Assembly: GCA_033439765.1 (NCBI GenBank)
Contig: JAULSN010000001.1
Span: 4,774,001-4,838,000, forward strand
Direction of reading: 5' to 3'
DNA: 64,000 nucleotides
Origin: Lasiosphaeria ovina
Taxonomy: Eukaryota; Ascomycota; Sordariomycetes; Sordariales; Lasiosphaeriaceae
Part shown: in pieces, positions 1-12,540 of the stretch
How the letters are laid out: every line of letters begins with the position of its first letter
How positions within the stretch are numbered: the stretch's first letter is position 1
The notes under the pieces: model-generated
What the model was told of the DNA's origin: nothing
Seen by the model: only the letters and a program-made list of their open reading frames with translations
The model's database searches: none
Position numbers and translations under genes: made by a program

Positions 1-314
1 GGGGCGGGTGCTGGCGCGGAGGCGGAAGCGGAGGCAGGTAATCTCGCCTGCGATCCTGCACAGAAATACCATATCGGCCATTCCGTCCAGTCCATACGGC
101 CACATCTCTTCCTTGACTAAATGGCACTGGCTCCCAAGGCGGAAGCGGAGGCGGAAGTGGCGGCAGTATATCTCGCCCGCGATTCCGCACGGGAAGATTG
201 TACATGATTCTGCGGAGTCCATTCGTTCCCGTTCCGAGCTTCGGCATGTGCATCTACCAACTTTTCCATGTTCGACTTCTCTAGGGGACGCGCCATTGTT
301 GATGTGCCGCTCAC
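1..314. repeat. Imperfect tandem repeat at the window edge, possibly part of a gene running off the window
   Basis: Two imperfect copies of a block of about 130 bp are visible. Each has a GGCGGAAGCGGAGG-like stretch followed by ATCTCGCC(T/C)GCGAT and a TCCATTCG-type end; the first starts near 12 and the second near 135. Read on the minus strand they give two related peptides rich in Ala and Ser (ending ASASAPAPA and ASASALGAS). This could be the repetitive end of a minus-strand gene or plain non-coding repeat. No domain is recognisable and the left edge is cut. Confidence 0.3.
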
Positions 315-1914
315 TGGCGGTAGAGAGTGGGCTGCGGAGTTATGAGTAATTGCAGCATACTTGTTTCGCCTTGTTTAAGAATGGGCCGTTTGAGGCTGCT
401 GCAGCAACTGGGAGCACATGGTAGAAGGTATTGTATGTACAACAGTCGTTTAGTGACTAAATGGTCTAGTTTTGGTCTATTTTGGTTAGAGGGCCGATGG
501 CCATCCGGCGAGGCTGAGATAGCCTAGCTATGGTTGGCTTTCGTTCAGGCCATACTCTCAATGGCTCTTGAGAGCCTGGGTGTGAATGGAACCCACAGTG
601 CTTGGTTTAACCTTTGGGGCCGAGACGAAACAGGTTGTTTGAGCTCGGCTCGGACATTATAATTCCAAACCTTGGAAAGACTTGAAAATGTAGATTAAAC
701 GAGCTGTCAGCCATTCGAGAAGACCGTTCACTACCTGATTCATCTTCCGCGACTGGATTTTTGCTCACTGACAACACATCTAGATCTGTGCGTGTCGGCC
801 TGAGATCGTGGGTGTTCGACATCGAGCACCGTTCTGGATACTCCGTACACGACGATGTCTTTATCAAGTCTCTGACAAATGTGTTGCAATAACCTGTCTT
901 GGAGAGGGGGGCTGGAGATGGATGGCCTCACCAGAGTTGAGACATGTAAATAGTAGTTCTGTTAGCTGACTAAGCGTAGTACCGACCACTGTCCTCTGAC
1001 CCCCAGAGTCCGGTGAAAGAAAGGGGCACATACGGAGTCCCAGAGTAAGTTAACAGACTCAAGTACTTGCGCCAAGTATCCAGCGGAGGGCAGCCCCCAA
1101 CCGGCACAGCGGTTGAGAAAAGAGGATAAATTAGGGGGGTAAAAATAAGTGCATAGTGCCTCTCTCTCTCTCGTCTCTGTCCATGTGCCCGTACCAAAAA
1201 GGTCCCACCCGCCGCCGCCACGCTGTACTACCTACCATACCTCTGTGAAAGCCTAGAACATGAAAAGAAATGTCAAGATCCCCACCAAACACGCCCGCAG
1301 AGAAAAAAAAAAGAACTACCTAACCTGTTCCCTTGAACACCAAAATCGTCTCTTCTGTACTCCTGCCTGCCCCGTCCATTCGCCTTTTCGGAACAAAATG
1401 CGTGCTCGCCAACACCATGACCAACAAAAGTGACAAGCCCTGCAGTTAGTTTCTGACAATCAGTAACCACAAGAACCTGACACTCGATCTCTCGCCCTGG
1501 AGTGGACCGAAACCTTCTGCCCGGAAATGGCCGCCCGCCCAAACCCACCGGATGGCGCGAATCCGTGGAAACAACCCAAGACACATGACCTTTGAAACAC
1601 CCCAAATGCAAAAAAAAACCCAAAAAGCCTAGAGGGCGCTCTCTCCCCCTTTCAGTTTTTTCCGTGCCCAAAGCACAGCCAAGCAAAGACTTCAAATGCG
1701 CCCCGACTTCCCAAGCATGCATGCTCATTCCCGGAAACAAACTAAAAACAAGCTTGCTCTCGAAAATACCTGCGCCGTCGCCCATGTTAGCCATTCCTGT
1801 CAAATGCCCAGCAAAACCCTCCGAATCCAGGTCCGCAGAGGCTACCGCCTGTAACGGTAGTGCAAAACGCCCATGCTGCGCTCAAATCATCGCGCCGAGC
1901 CTGATGTGGACACA
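315..1914. other. Intergenic, no supported gene
   Basis: Open frames here are short, overlap on both strands and match nothing I recognise. The right part (about 1270-1914) is the presumed 3' flank of the minus-strand gene that ends at 1915. It holds A-runs, and a short CT microsatellite lies near 1160. Confidence 0.5.
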
Positions 1915-3787
1915 TTAGCCCCAGACGCTCGCCTGGACGCCGAGGCCAGACTTGCCACCCCAGCCGGTGGGCCGAGGGCCCCAGCCGGAAAGACCCATAT
2001 TGGGGCCGTCCGTCGCAGCCGACGACGGGTTCGACGGAGCGGCGCCGCCCTCTTCGTTACCCGGAGGCGTGTAGCCCTGGCTTAGGGGCGAGGGTAGAGG
2101 CGTGGTGGACCGCTTGCTCAGAGCGGGATTCGACGGCGCACTGGAGACAGAGGGCCGCGTGCCAATGGGAGCGACCGAGCCCTGGCCGAGCTTGGTGCCT
2201 GGGGCACTCTGACGCGGGGGAGACCCGCCCGGCGACGAGGCGCTGGTGCGGCTCGACTGGTGCGCGACGGGGATGTCGAAAGCGCCCTTGCTGCCAGACG
2301 GGTTCGATTGAGGGCTCGAGTTGCTGTTAGCGCGAGAGCGCTCATTCTGCCCCGCAGACTGAGAACCCTGGGCTGCCTCGACTGGGGTCTGGGGAGAGGC
2401 TTCGGAATGGGCCGCATATTCGTAGGAGCCACGCAGGGCGGCCGGCCCGTTCGGCGGGCCACCAGCCGGGGCCTGCCGTGGAGCGCCGGTCTCGTCGACA
2501 TAGCCACCAGCCTCGGAAAACGAGCCCTCGCCGTACAATGCGCTCCGCTGCTGGGAAATGAGCTTGCGACGGTCTTCCTCGGACATGTTACCAGGGCTCA
2601 AAGACCGGTCCGACTTTGGGTTGCTGTACGGCGTCGCCAGTTCAGCTAGGACAGCTGCAACATCGTGCAAATGTTAGCCCATATTTCTCTCCATGGCAGT
2701 CAGGCAACCAGTAGTATAAGGAGATGAGGACCGAGACAAGCAAAAAGCCACAATTCGCTCGATATGTCGATCTGCCTATCTTTACAAAGGATGTCCTCCA
2801 AAAACACAGGACTGTGGCGTCGAACCGCACTTGTGGTGCAACTAATATGGAACAGGAGTAATTGTGACCCCTGGGGGCGCTGCATGCTTCTTTTTATGAT
2901 TTTTTTTGTTTGTTTCTCGTTTGCCTGTGGTAGGATGACTGATGCTATACAGAAGAGGGCGGCCTACTTCGATTATATTGCTGCTCTTGATGGTAATTCC
3001 GAAGCTCTCGCTCCCGCTGGGCCGCCATTCTCCTCTTGGCCTGCATCATCTGCTCCGCCTCATTGGAGCCGCGCGAGGACTGGTGGCGCTGAGCGGCATA
3101 GAAGTTCTGGAGGTTCGACGACGGGTGAGGGCCGCGGGCGTCACCAAAGTCGGTCGCGGAATGGGGGCGCGGGCCAGGGCCGCCTACCATGCGCCCGTCT
3201 GTAGCTCAAGGTTAGCGACTTGGTCGAGCTCGTCAGCGACGGCCCTGCCAGTCCCAGTTACGCTTACCGAAGTCTGGGTACTTCCTGGCGGGGCCGGGCT
3301 TGGGCAGCGACTCACGTCGGCCTCCAGATCCTCCTCCAAACATTTTGCCGCTCTTGAAGAGGTTGTCAATGGCCCGGTCGACCTCTGTAGAGCACATCAG
3401 TCAGCAAGTGCTCGCTGGGTATCGGCATACCCGGGTCGGCGGCGCCATCCGGTCCCGGGGCCCGCCATCGGATGAGGGGCGGGAAAGGAATCATCCCGGC
3501 GCCCTGTCGGCGCGTTGGCAGCTAGCTGCGAGAAGACATGACTACATACCCTCGAGCTGGTGGCTAAAAGCTGCCGACTCCTCACGGGGGATGGCAGAAT
3601 TGGCACCTGAAGGAGACGTGGCGGTTAGCTGCGGGAGGCCTTTGCGTTGCGGTAACGGGAAAGGGGAGCCGGGGGGGACGGGACGGGATGGGGGTTACAA
3701 ACCAGAGCGAGCCGGAGGGGGTGTCTGATGCTCCCAGCCGGTCTGGCCAGCGGGGGACCACTGCGGAGGCTCGTAGTATGTCGCCAT
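1915..3787 (-). CDS. Conserved low-complexity fungal protein, function unknown (5 exons)
   Basis: Model: exons 3787-3703, 3606-3550, 3384-3268, 3198-2968 and 2654-1915, which join in frame to 409 codons plus stop. Donors are GTTTGT, GTATGT, GTAAGC and GTAGGC, and every acceptor ends in CAG. The start gives MATYYEPPQWSP. The N-terminal third holds a short hydrophilic helix-like segment (EEVDRAIDNLFKSGKMFGGG). A charged Gln/Arg stretch (AKRRMAAQRERELRNYHQEQQ) follows in the middle. The conserved-looking segment after the last intron is LAELATPYSNPKSDRSLSPG then EEDRRKLISQQRSALYG. The final 200 residues are Ser/Pro/Gly/Asn-rich and end in repeated GW motifs (GLSGWGPRPTGWGGKSG), a composition common in disordered RNA-associated proteins. 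No catalytic domain is visible and I assign no function. The last intron (313 bp) is the least certain: its donor was chosen because it keeps the phase. Confidence 0.72.
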
Positions 3788-6700
3788 GGTGTCGCGGGTA
3801 GCGTGTGGAGACCGGAAGGCCGCAGCGACGAGTCGGACGGCGGCGTGCTGGATGGGAAAAGGCTCGTGGCGAGTTCCGGCTCGAAGGTGGCTCTACCGCG
3901 CAGTCTGGGTCAGCATCCGTGAACGCACGCGTTTACGGTGCGAGAAGATGGCGTGACGTGCGTTAGGCACGATTCAGTCGTGGGTTTAGGGAACAGGAAA
4001 TGCACCGGGCTGTGCTGTGCTGTGCTGGCAGGCTGGGCCGAGTGCAAAGCTTTCTAGAAGCTGGGGAGCTGGAAGGAGCTGTGGGCAGGCGGGTGAGGCG
4101 CGAAACGAGGTTTCGGCGCGGTGGCGCACCAGCGGGCAGAGAAAAAAAAAATATTTCCCTGGCACTGTCTGACTGCCCGACTTTGCGCGCGCGGTCCCTT
4201 CTCCGCCAAAAAAGTCTCCACTCCACTCGTGCACGCTCAAACTCAACTGACTTACCTAGGAAAGTCAAGCCTGGCCCTTCTGACAAACTCGAAGGAGTGC
4301 AATCCAGTCTGCGTCGGCGTGGATTGGCAGGAGCGCACGAGACGAGCAATTCGGCAACAGGGACGAGAGGGAAGAAAATGAAGGAGACGGTCCCAGACGC
4401 ACTTTTGACGCGCATGCGTTTTTAGTCGCAGGTAGGGGGCGGAGGGTTGCGTCCAAGGGAAAGGACCGGGGAGATGGTCACTCTTAGGTCCGGCGAAAAG
4501 GACGAGGCATGGGTTGATCTGCCTGACGTGGTGGTGCCTCTTACGGAAAGGGTGCGATGCCCCTTTTGGGTTCGTGGGATACGGGAGCGGCAGCGGGCGA
4601 CCACTGCAGAGGCCCTGCAACAGGACCAAAAGCCAAAAGCACCCCAAGCAATGGAACAATGGAACTGTGACTCGATTCAAGGCAGGTTGCTAATAGAAAC
4701 AAATGGATGGAATAACAGGCAGAGCCCTGTCGTTCTCGAGTCGCAGTGGCCTATTGATCATAGAATACGCACGTTCTCTACAGGAGAATGCCCTCTCGCG
4801 GTATGCCTTTCCATCGATGCACCCAGTGCACACCCCTCGAAGGGGGGTGAGAAAAGGACTGGTAACGGGCACGGAGATGTCTAACCAGCGAGGCTAAGGA
4901 CACCTATAGTTGTAGGTAAATTTGAGGCTATGTAGCAGTAAGGGCATCCACGGCCGGATGGCTTTCATCATCACATTATTGTGTCCTAGACTTCTAGTGA
5001 CAGCCAGTCACGGGCGCTTATCGCTTGCGGCGAGAGGGTCAAAACCCGGGTACTTTCGTCTGCTACTCGCATTTCACCATTCTATGTTATCATGACCAAG
5101 ACTAAATTAATAAAACACTAAGGGGACGTACCCACGAATCCTGTGCAAATCGCCGTGTATCTCCCGGGTGGGGGAGCGTGGAGAATGCTGTTGATGGCGT
5201 CGGCCGTGTTTCCAAAGCTCCCCACCGGGGCCTTGACTGGGCTGGGCTGTGGAGGGAGGGCATTTATTTGCCTGCAGCATCTCCACGCATCATCCCGAGC
5301 GACGGATATGACGGACAGGTAAACTTGTTAGCCAGCATCAGGAATATGAGCCGGGACCGCTCGGGTCAGAGATCTGCCGGCACGGTCCCTCGTGATGACA
5401 GGTGCGTCGGGGCTGCGGCGCGAATTCATCAGGCGTGGTATCAGGGCAGCCAATGCACATTCTCAGTGCAGCGCTCGCGTCTGTCGTTGCGCGGACCGGG
5501 TCCAGGGGATGGCGCCCGTACGGGCTACCATTTACCGACGAGCTATCGCCAGCCTATTACGGAGTAAAATTGCAATGGAAAACATGGCAAGCCAGGAGAG
5601 CGCATCGTTGGGTTACGCAACAGCTGCCTCCCATCTGCAACGGATATTCATTGAAGAAACCTAGGCCGAAGTGGGCCGATGCCTTGCAGAGTGGGTACAT
5701 GGTACCTTGCGTGCTTGTATTCGTTAGAACTAGTGGCGATTGGAAATGGAAGGCGGTACCGCAAATAGGGGAGAGAGATGAGCACCCCGACTTGTGATTG
5801 CATTCTCGAGATTTTTGTCTGCATACCGAGTGGTCGCATTTAAAGTGAGAGAGGCTAAGAAGGAAGAGAAATAAAAAGCAACTCAAGCCGGAAATGTCTT
5901 CGTACTTAGGAATACTAGTTGTCCTGTTGAACCTAACCATGACAACCTGCAGGTTGGAGCTACCTGAGTTTTATCTTGGAAGTTGACATACCTTATAAGC
6001 GGAAGAAACTCGGGCTCGAGCTGGTCCCGATTATTATCTGCGTCAACCCAAACAATAAACGAGCAGGACAAGTATCTTGGTGGTTCCCCAAACAAAATAT
6101 CAACTTCCAGATATGTCGTCTGTCTTGCGTTTGATAGCCAACAAGGAAATACAGAAGTCGCAACTGGAGAAACTTTGGATTATTCAGCAAAGTTTAATGC
6201 AAATTCCCGCGGCGGCCCCATTGCCGATGGCGAGATGACCTTCTCCACTCTCTCACGCTGGGGTCTCCTTGTCCACCTTTTTGCTGCACGCTCTCTCATT
6301 AGTGTATGTACGGTACCCGTATCCGTACAGTTAAAGTCTATAGCGTGGGGTGATCCCCAAACAGGTCGACCCACTCGTGTTTCTGTGAGCACGGGCCTTC
6401 AAGAGCAGCAAGCTCAAGTCAAATAGGGGGGGGTATTGGTGGGTGAGCTAGGAAGCTGCGCTACCCTATTCTCATCGTGTCATTACCTTTGGTACTTGCC
6501 CTGGCATCGACTTTGAGGCGAGAAACAACCTTACGCAGTAGACCCGGCGGGTTGGACTGGTGCCCTGTTGCTTCTGGTGCTGGTTCATGCGTCACTGCGA
6601 CCGCCTCGCCTCATATCACGTCGACCCAGCTCCGGAGCATCGGTGCCGATTTACTACCAGCGCCGAAACAAGAGATCCGGCAGTCATGAATCGGACCCGC

Positions 6701-9700
6701 TTGCTTGATCTCAGCTCCGTGTGGGCAGGTGATACGAGCTCCGTGCCGTTGCGTCTTGTTTCATCTCACCTAAGCTTTGCTCTTGAAGAGCTTCCATTGG
6801 AGATGGTGCGGTCGTGCCTCAAGCTTCACGGTGCACTATTATCCACCCTCGCTATTTAGCCTCACTCTTCAGACCGCACGAGGCGTCTGGTAGCTATCGG
6901 GGAATGGCAGCAGGCTCTCCGAGTTAGTTGTAGATCTCTGCCGCTCAGCCCGTCCGTGTCTCCGTCTGGAGCACTTTGGAGTGTTGTCGTCGAGTTGCAA
7001 GCGAGCTCGGCTTATTAATTACCCAGAGATTCCGAAATCGCCAGGTAGGTAGGTCAAGACCCTGTCGCGACTCCGAGCTGCTTGAAACCCCGCTGGAACA
7101 ATTCCGCTAAACGCCCAGGGTCACAACACCCTCGACCGGGAAACCTATCCTTGCGTTAGTGGCGGTTCAAGGTGCTCGTTCGTCTGAAGTTTAGAGATGC
7201 GGACGCTTCCGAAGACTAAGGCCTATTTGCGCCGCAGTTATGCCATCAATATCTTGATCGAGAGTTGACCTTGCAGACCAGCAGCTAATCCTCTAGGCGA
7301 GCATCGCTAGCCACGGCTGAATCGTTCATGCTGAATAGGATTTTGTTTCTAGTGTTACAAGGAAGGCTCTCTCGGTGCCTAATTGAATGCACGATTTTCC
7401 CGGCAGGCGCTCCCAGGCGGCGTCAAAAGTGACTTCCCAAGTCGAGGGTTACGGGTGAACACCAAAGCCGAAATTCCAGAAGGTCGACCGACCGGTACCA
7501 CCTTCCAAAGCTGCAATACGGAATATACTTCGACTTCTTCACTGGCGTAACACCATTTCGAATCCCAAGTCATTCTGTCGCATTTGTGGCCAGCCCGTAC
7601 AGTACAACGCTCACGGGACGCCCAACCTGGATAGCAGACACCAGACACCATACACCAGACATACCGATTCAGATTATTAGTGTCGTAAGCCAGCGCACTC
7701 TGTGAGACTGGTCTTGTTTCATTGTGCTCGCTGCAGCGCTACAGTCGCTCGACGCAAGTACGGTAACCACCACCAGGACGACAGGCTTGGGTAACAGAGC
7801 TATGTTTGTTAAATTGGCTACGCGCGCGAGCCTCCCGTCTATGGTGCGTGGTGTGCCCCGGGTTTCTTTTACTTCCTCTCGACCCGCCGAATCACAACGC
7901 TGGGCGTCAGCCGGCATCCACGGCTGCCTTGGGACTCGATTGCAACTGCAAGTCTTCGGCGCTCGCCGCAGTTGTGGACCGTTCACCAATTATGTCATGA
8001 TTCCTTTCTCCCAAATCCAACAATAAGTTGTTGAACATATACCGCCACATATCATGACTGACGGTTCGTTGAAATGCCAGTACGGAGCGCTCCTTCCCAT
8101 GCATTGTATTGTATGGACCAACACGCATACATGCAAAGTCCCGTTCCTTTGTTCCTCTTCCGCTTTAATGGTTCTGTTCTAGACGAATTCGAGTGCTAGC
8201 GAACTTGTGGCTGTCTGGCTGCCTGCTGGCTTTCCTCACACAAGTCCCGAGTCCATGCACGTTGCATGCCTGCTGCAGTCTCTGCATCTGACAATCCAGA
8301 ACCACAGACGAGCGATTGCATCGGACTGCAGCAACCCTCACAAATAGTTCCATTTTATCGTCCACTCATGGGCCGGCTCGCTCGACAGCAAGTTGCCGTA
8401 CTCGATGCCCCTCTCGTTCGCCCTGCACGGTACACGGCGAACGGGCAACAGTGATGACAGATCGCCGTACAGAGCGTGTACTGTACAAGTACATTTACTT
8501 GCTTGTTTGCCCACCCCCCACGCAGAAGATGTTGTCGACCTCGAGGCTTCACCCCGCCTTCTAGAAGGCCAAGGCCACGGGCTGGCGGTGCGGGGGCGGT
8601 GCGGGGGTGGCATAGGCTAATCCGTATTATCGCTCACTGAATCTCGGTGCCATCGAGAGAAGCATGGGAATGGAAGATGTCTCGGTCTCGGCTACCCACT
8701 AGGGAAGCCTGCATGGTTCTGGCAATTCTTTTCCCGGAGCTGGCCAATAGCCGTCTGGCGCGGGTGCGGCGGTGCCAAAATAGTGTCTGCCTGCCCCGGA
8801 GCAAACCACCTGGGTATCTGCACTACCTGGGCATCTGCTGAGGACCAGTCACAACCCCAAGAGATGTGAAAATGGAAAATATGTTGAAAAGGGGCCAAGG
8901 TCGGGAGAGAAAGAAGGAGAGAAAAAGAAAAAGAAGAGAAAAGGGAGGGGAAAGGTCGGCATTGTATCAGCTTCGTCACAAGGCTCTGCGAAGCTTGAAA
9001 GCTAGGCTGCTGAACATGCAGCCCACCGTTTCTTCATTGCTGGTTCCCCACTCGCCCTTCCCATCAAGCCGGTTTTTCACACTACATCTTGGTCAAGTTT
9101 TGCTCCAATCCCGCGAGCACCCACCACCTCTGGGGACGGCGGCGGCCGACTTTCTCCTAGAAGATCCCTCCTGGTTGGTCCCCGAGGTCAAAGTCCCTCC
9201 GCCATGACCAACGGCTAGCTCCTTTTGGTAGTTGGTTGTCGTGAGTCAGTCTCGATCTGTCGTGATACCGTGTTCCTTTGGGCTGAGCATGCACGAGACT
9301 TGTCACTTGGGGGAGGGAGGGAGGGAAGAAATCTAGGGTCGCACCAAACGCTGCGCCTTGTGTCACTCACCTTAGCGAGCCGATGCATGCGTATTAAAGC
9401 AGACTGTTTGGTATGTACGAATACAACACGGGAACGCATGTGTATACGCTAGGCATCCTGTCAGCTTCGTACCCTCTCGGCCTCTTCTCCCAGCTTGTAT
9501 CGGGACAGAATGTGATGGGAACGGCCAGTGCCAGTATACTCGCTGCTCGGTTTGTTTCTTGGGACCCACAAAGCCGAGGCCGGGCCGGATGGGTGCACTG
9601 TGCGCATGTGGTGCTTACAAGAATAGTCTTGGCTCGCGGATCGGCCCGCTTCTCAGCCCCCCGCCTCCCCGGGGTAGCCCCTTTTCTTTTGTCTATCCTG

Positions 9701-11277
9701 TCACCCCTTGTTGTCAACACGGCGAGACATATTGGCTTTGTGCCCGGGTCCTGGGAATCATCCCCAAACACAATCGCGGCCAGGCTCTCTGGAATGTGGG
9801 CATCTTCCAAGTTGCTGAAAGTTGTATCCTCTTGTTGTTCAACTGCCGGTGGGAAAGGAGAAACAGTAACAGAAAAATAATATGCTTCCAATTCAACTCA
9901 CGAAACTTTTGCCATAAGACTTCCATTGTACGCCCCATACCCATACCTTGCCTAGGGCCTTTAAATCTGGAGAACATTTCTGCGCCACATGGCGATCTAG
10001 CTCAATGTCCTGCAGTCCCGGCTGACACTACGTAGTTGCATCACAACAAAGAATGGAAATTCCCACCGCCACGCAGACCGGTTCGAGTCTGAGTTTATGC
10101 TCTGTCTCTTATTCCGGCCAGTTATCTTTGCCCCAACCGTTATGTCCGAGCGTTTGGCCTGGCCGAGAAGACCAGTAGTGTAGATACCAATATTTATTCT
10201 CGTCGCAGTTACACTTCGAGAGGCCAAATAAGCCAGTGCCAGTTGGCCCTTCACATAAGGCATCCCACAACTAGGTAGTCTCGATTCACTAGTTCACACA
10301 AACACTCCTAACTCGAATCACATATAACCATGCTTTACGACTCTTGTCTACCAATTATCGCCAGACACGCTGAGCATTATCTTTGGTAACTGTCTCAAGG
10401 GTTGCGGAATCACCACTCACCTCTTGTCATAGACGCACACAACCACATGTAGAAAAAGTGGCTAGTATCTATTATCAAATCCGTAGCTCCTTGTCACCCT
10501 GCGATATATGAAACACGCGGATATGTATCCAACGTCTTACAGATAAATAGGGGTAGACAACCCAGGGAATTAACCATCTGAGTCTTCGTTCCAAAACGTG
10601 CTTAAGACAAGAGAAGAGAGAAGAGAGGACGAAGAAAGGGCATTACAAAAGATGGAGTCGCATATCGCTCTGATATCTATCCCCCATATATCTACTACTA
10701 ATTTTCTCTCTATATCCCCTGACAACCGTAGAACAAAAATACCTGCTGACAGCTCTAGCCCGCAAGGTGTTACATGCTGCCGCTACACCAGCAGACAAAA
10801 CAGGCGCCTGCTGCCTGGAACTCTGGACAACAGCAGCCATATGGGCGCAACTCACACGGCACGAGGCCAGTCCAGTTCAGACACCCTACTCCAAACGACA
10901 CCAGGACGGTTTGCCTGGTTCAGGCATGTAAACTAAGATCGGTGCGAGGTAAAGACTGTTGTATTATATAGGTCAGTAGCTATTATTCCGTATATAGCAG
11001 GCAAAAGATGCCAAACCATGCCAAGCCACCACCGCCGCCCCCTTTCACTTCTGTTTGTAATTTGGTAAATCATCCCTATACGAGAGATGGTGGCGCAATG
11101 CGGTGCGGTGCGGTGCCGCAGCCTCCGCGATCGCATCGCATCGCGAAAGAAAAGAAATTTGTCTCGCCCGTCTACGGAGCAGCAAATATAAAAATATTCC
11201 CCTGCTCTCCACCTTTTAGAGCCTCCTCGGTGCAGTGGCACAAGGAAAGCTGACACATCCCACCTGGCACCGCATAC
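3788..11277. other. 7.5-kb stretch without a supported gene
   Basis: Contains the 5' flank of the preceding minus-strand gene and, at its right end, the presumed 3' flank of the transporter gene at 11278. Open frames reach about 165 codons but occur on both strands over the same bases, lack recognisable motifs and do not join into spliced models. Visible landmarks are a purine-only tract near 8900-8955, a short AGGT repeat near 7043 and a GCGGT repeat near 11100. I see no terminal repeats, transposase fragments or RNA genes. Confidence 0.5.
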
Positions 11278-12540
11278 TCAAGCCTGCCCCTGCGCCTGGC
11301 CGGCCAGTTTCTGCTTCCGGGCCACGTTCAGCGCCTTGAGCTTGGCGGTGCCGAAGCCGGCGACGCCGTCGGCCTGGCTGTCGCCGAGCCAGGGCTTCTT
11401 GGAGTCGCCCAGGACGCTTCCCGCCAGGAAGTAGACGACGAGGCCGACGACGATGAGCACAAAAGCGATGGGGTAGAGGAAGTGGACCGTGTACCCGAAG
11501 ACGCCGGTGCCGATGATGACGCCCCAGAAGTTGGCCGTCAGCAGGCTGATATCAAAAAAGGCGGCGCTGCCCATGCGCAGCATCAGCGGGGCGAGCGAGT
11601 AGAAGATGAACAGGGCGAGCGTGTAGCCCACCAGGTACCCGCCGACGTCGGGGGTCCAGGCGGCGGTCTGGAACGACTCCCTGTCGAAAATGGCGGCCTG
11701 CACGCCGTTGATGAGCACGCCGAAGACGCCGAGGAACGACAGCACCTCGTACATGGGCCGCTTGCTGACGAACCACTCCTCGAAGACGTTGCTGACGCCG
11801 TACAGCGACGCGCCCAGCAGGCCGAACAGGTCGCCCTTGAGCATGTTGGCGCCGGGCCCGCCGTTGACGCCCGTCATGTGGTCCGAGGCCAGCAGCAGGC
11901 CCATGCCGCCGCAGCAGATGACGATGCCGGCGTACTGCGCCAGTTTGTAGCGCACGCGCAGCAGCGCCAGCGAGATGGCCACCACGCACACGATGCTCCA
12001 GAAGTTGAGCAGCTGCGCCGACAGGATGTTAGTGTAGCGGTACGCCAGCACGGTGAAGTAGTTGCCCTCGACGTCGATGAAGCTGAGGATGAAGTACTTC
12101 CAGCCGTCGCGCCACACGACGGCGAGGTACTTTTGCGGGCCGTGCCAGTACAGCGACAGCGGCACGTAGACCAGCGACAGCAGCACGTAGTTGAACAGGG
12201 TCTGGAAGGCCGGGATGTTGGTGCCCAGGTTGGCCAGGAAGGTGGTGAAGGTGTTGGTGCCCGTGATGCACAGCGACAGCACCTGGCCGATGGCGATCAG
12301 CACCCAGAAGTCCACCGTCAGCAGGTACGAGTACCAGTGCACGTTCTTGGCCTCGAGCCGGCTCAGCCCGGCCTGCACGGCCTCGGACTCGGAGACCCCG
12401 TCGTCACTGCCGACGTTGACCTCGGCCAGCTCGGGTGGGGTGGCTGTTCCGTAGTCGTCATGCGCCTTGGAGAAGACGGTCTCGGCAGCAGGAGCAGCCA
12501 TTTCTTGGTCTGGCAGACGCTGGATAGCCGCCACTGGCAA
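11278..12540 (-). CDS. SLC35F1/F2-family (DUF914) membrane transporter
   Basis: A single uninterrupted frame of 420 codons. The first 60 or so residues are hydrophilic. From about residue 70 to 385 there are roughly ten hydrophobic helices, the usual drug/metabolite-transporter (EamA/SLC35) arrangement. Family-like stretches include SLCITGTNTFTTFLANLGTNIP, the helix around VEGNYFTVLAYRYT and the GASLYGVSNVFEEWFV region. The C-terminal tail is basic and polar. Characterised SLC35F members sit in internal membranes or the plasma membrane; the substrate here cannot be read from sequence. Start uncertainty: an internal ATG twelve codons in (MAAPAAE) is an equally good start. GC-rich codon use creates a long empty antisense frame over the same region, which is not a gene. 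Confidence 0.9.
   Translation of the reverse strand: MPVAAIQRLPDQEMAAPAAETVFSKAHDDYGTATPPELAEVNVGSDDGVSESEAVQAGLSRLEAKNVHWYSYLLTVDFWVLIAIGQVLSLCITGTNTFTTFLANLGTNIPAFQTLFNYVLLSLVYVPLSLYWHGPQKYLAVVWRDGWKYFILSFIDVEGNYFTVLAYRYTNILSAQLLNFWSIVCVVAISLALLRVRYKLAQYAGIVICCGGMGLLLASDHMTGVNGGPGANMLKGDLFGLLGASLYGVSNVFEEWFVSKRPMYEVLSFLGVFGVLINGVQAAIFDRESFQTAAWTPDVGGYLVGYTLALFIFYSLAPLMLRMGSAAFFDISLLTANFWGVIIGTGVFGYTVHFLYPIAFVLIVVGLVVYFLAGSVLGDSKKPWLGDSQADGVAGFGTAKLKALNVARKQKLAGQAQGQA

Noticed and set aside
1273..1803. Minus-strand frame of 176 codons
   Set aside because: It falls in the 3' flank of the gene ending at 1915, overlaps a plus-strand frame and has no family resemblance.
5883..6426. Frames near 6 kb, including a minus-strand FIVWVDADNNRDQLEPEFLPLIRY segment before a GTATGT
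   Set aside because: The segment looks protein-like, but it is short, is bounded upstream by a stop and could not be joined to further exons or a known family.
9394..9891. Minus- and plus-strand frames of about 155-165 codons around 9.4-9.9 kb
   Set aside because: Both strands are open over the same bases, with no recognisable motif and no neighbouring exons that join in phase.
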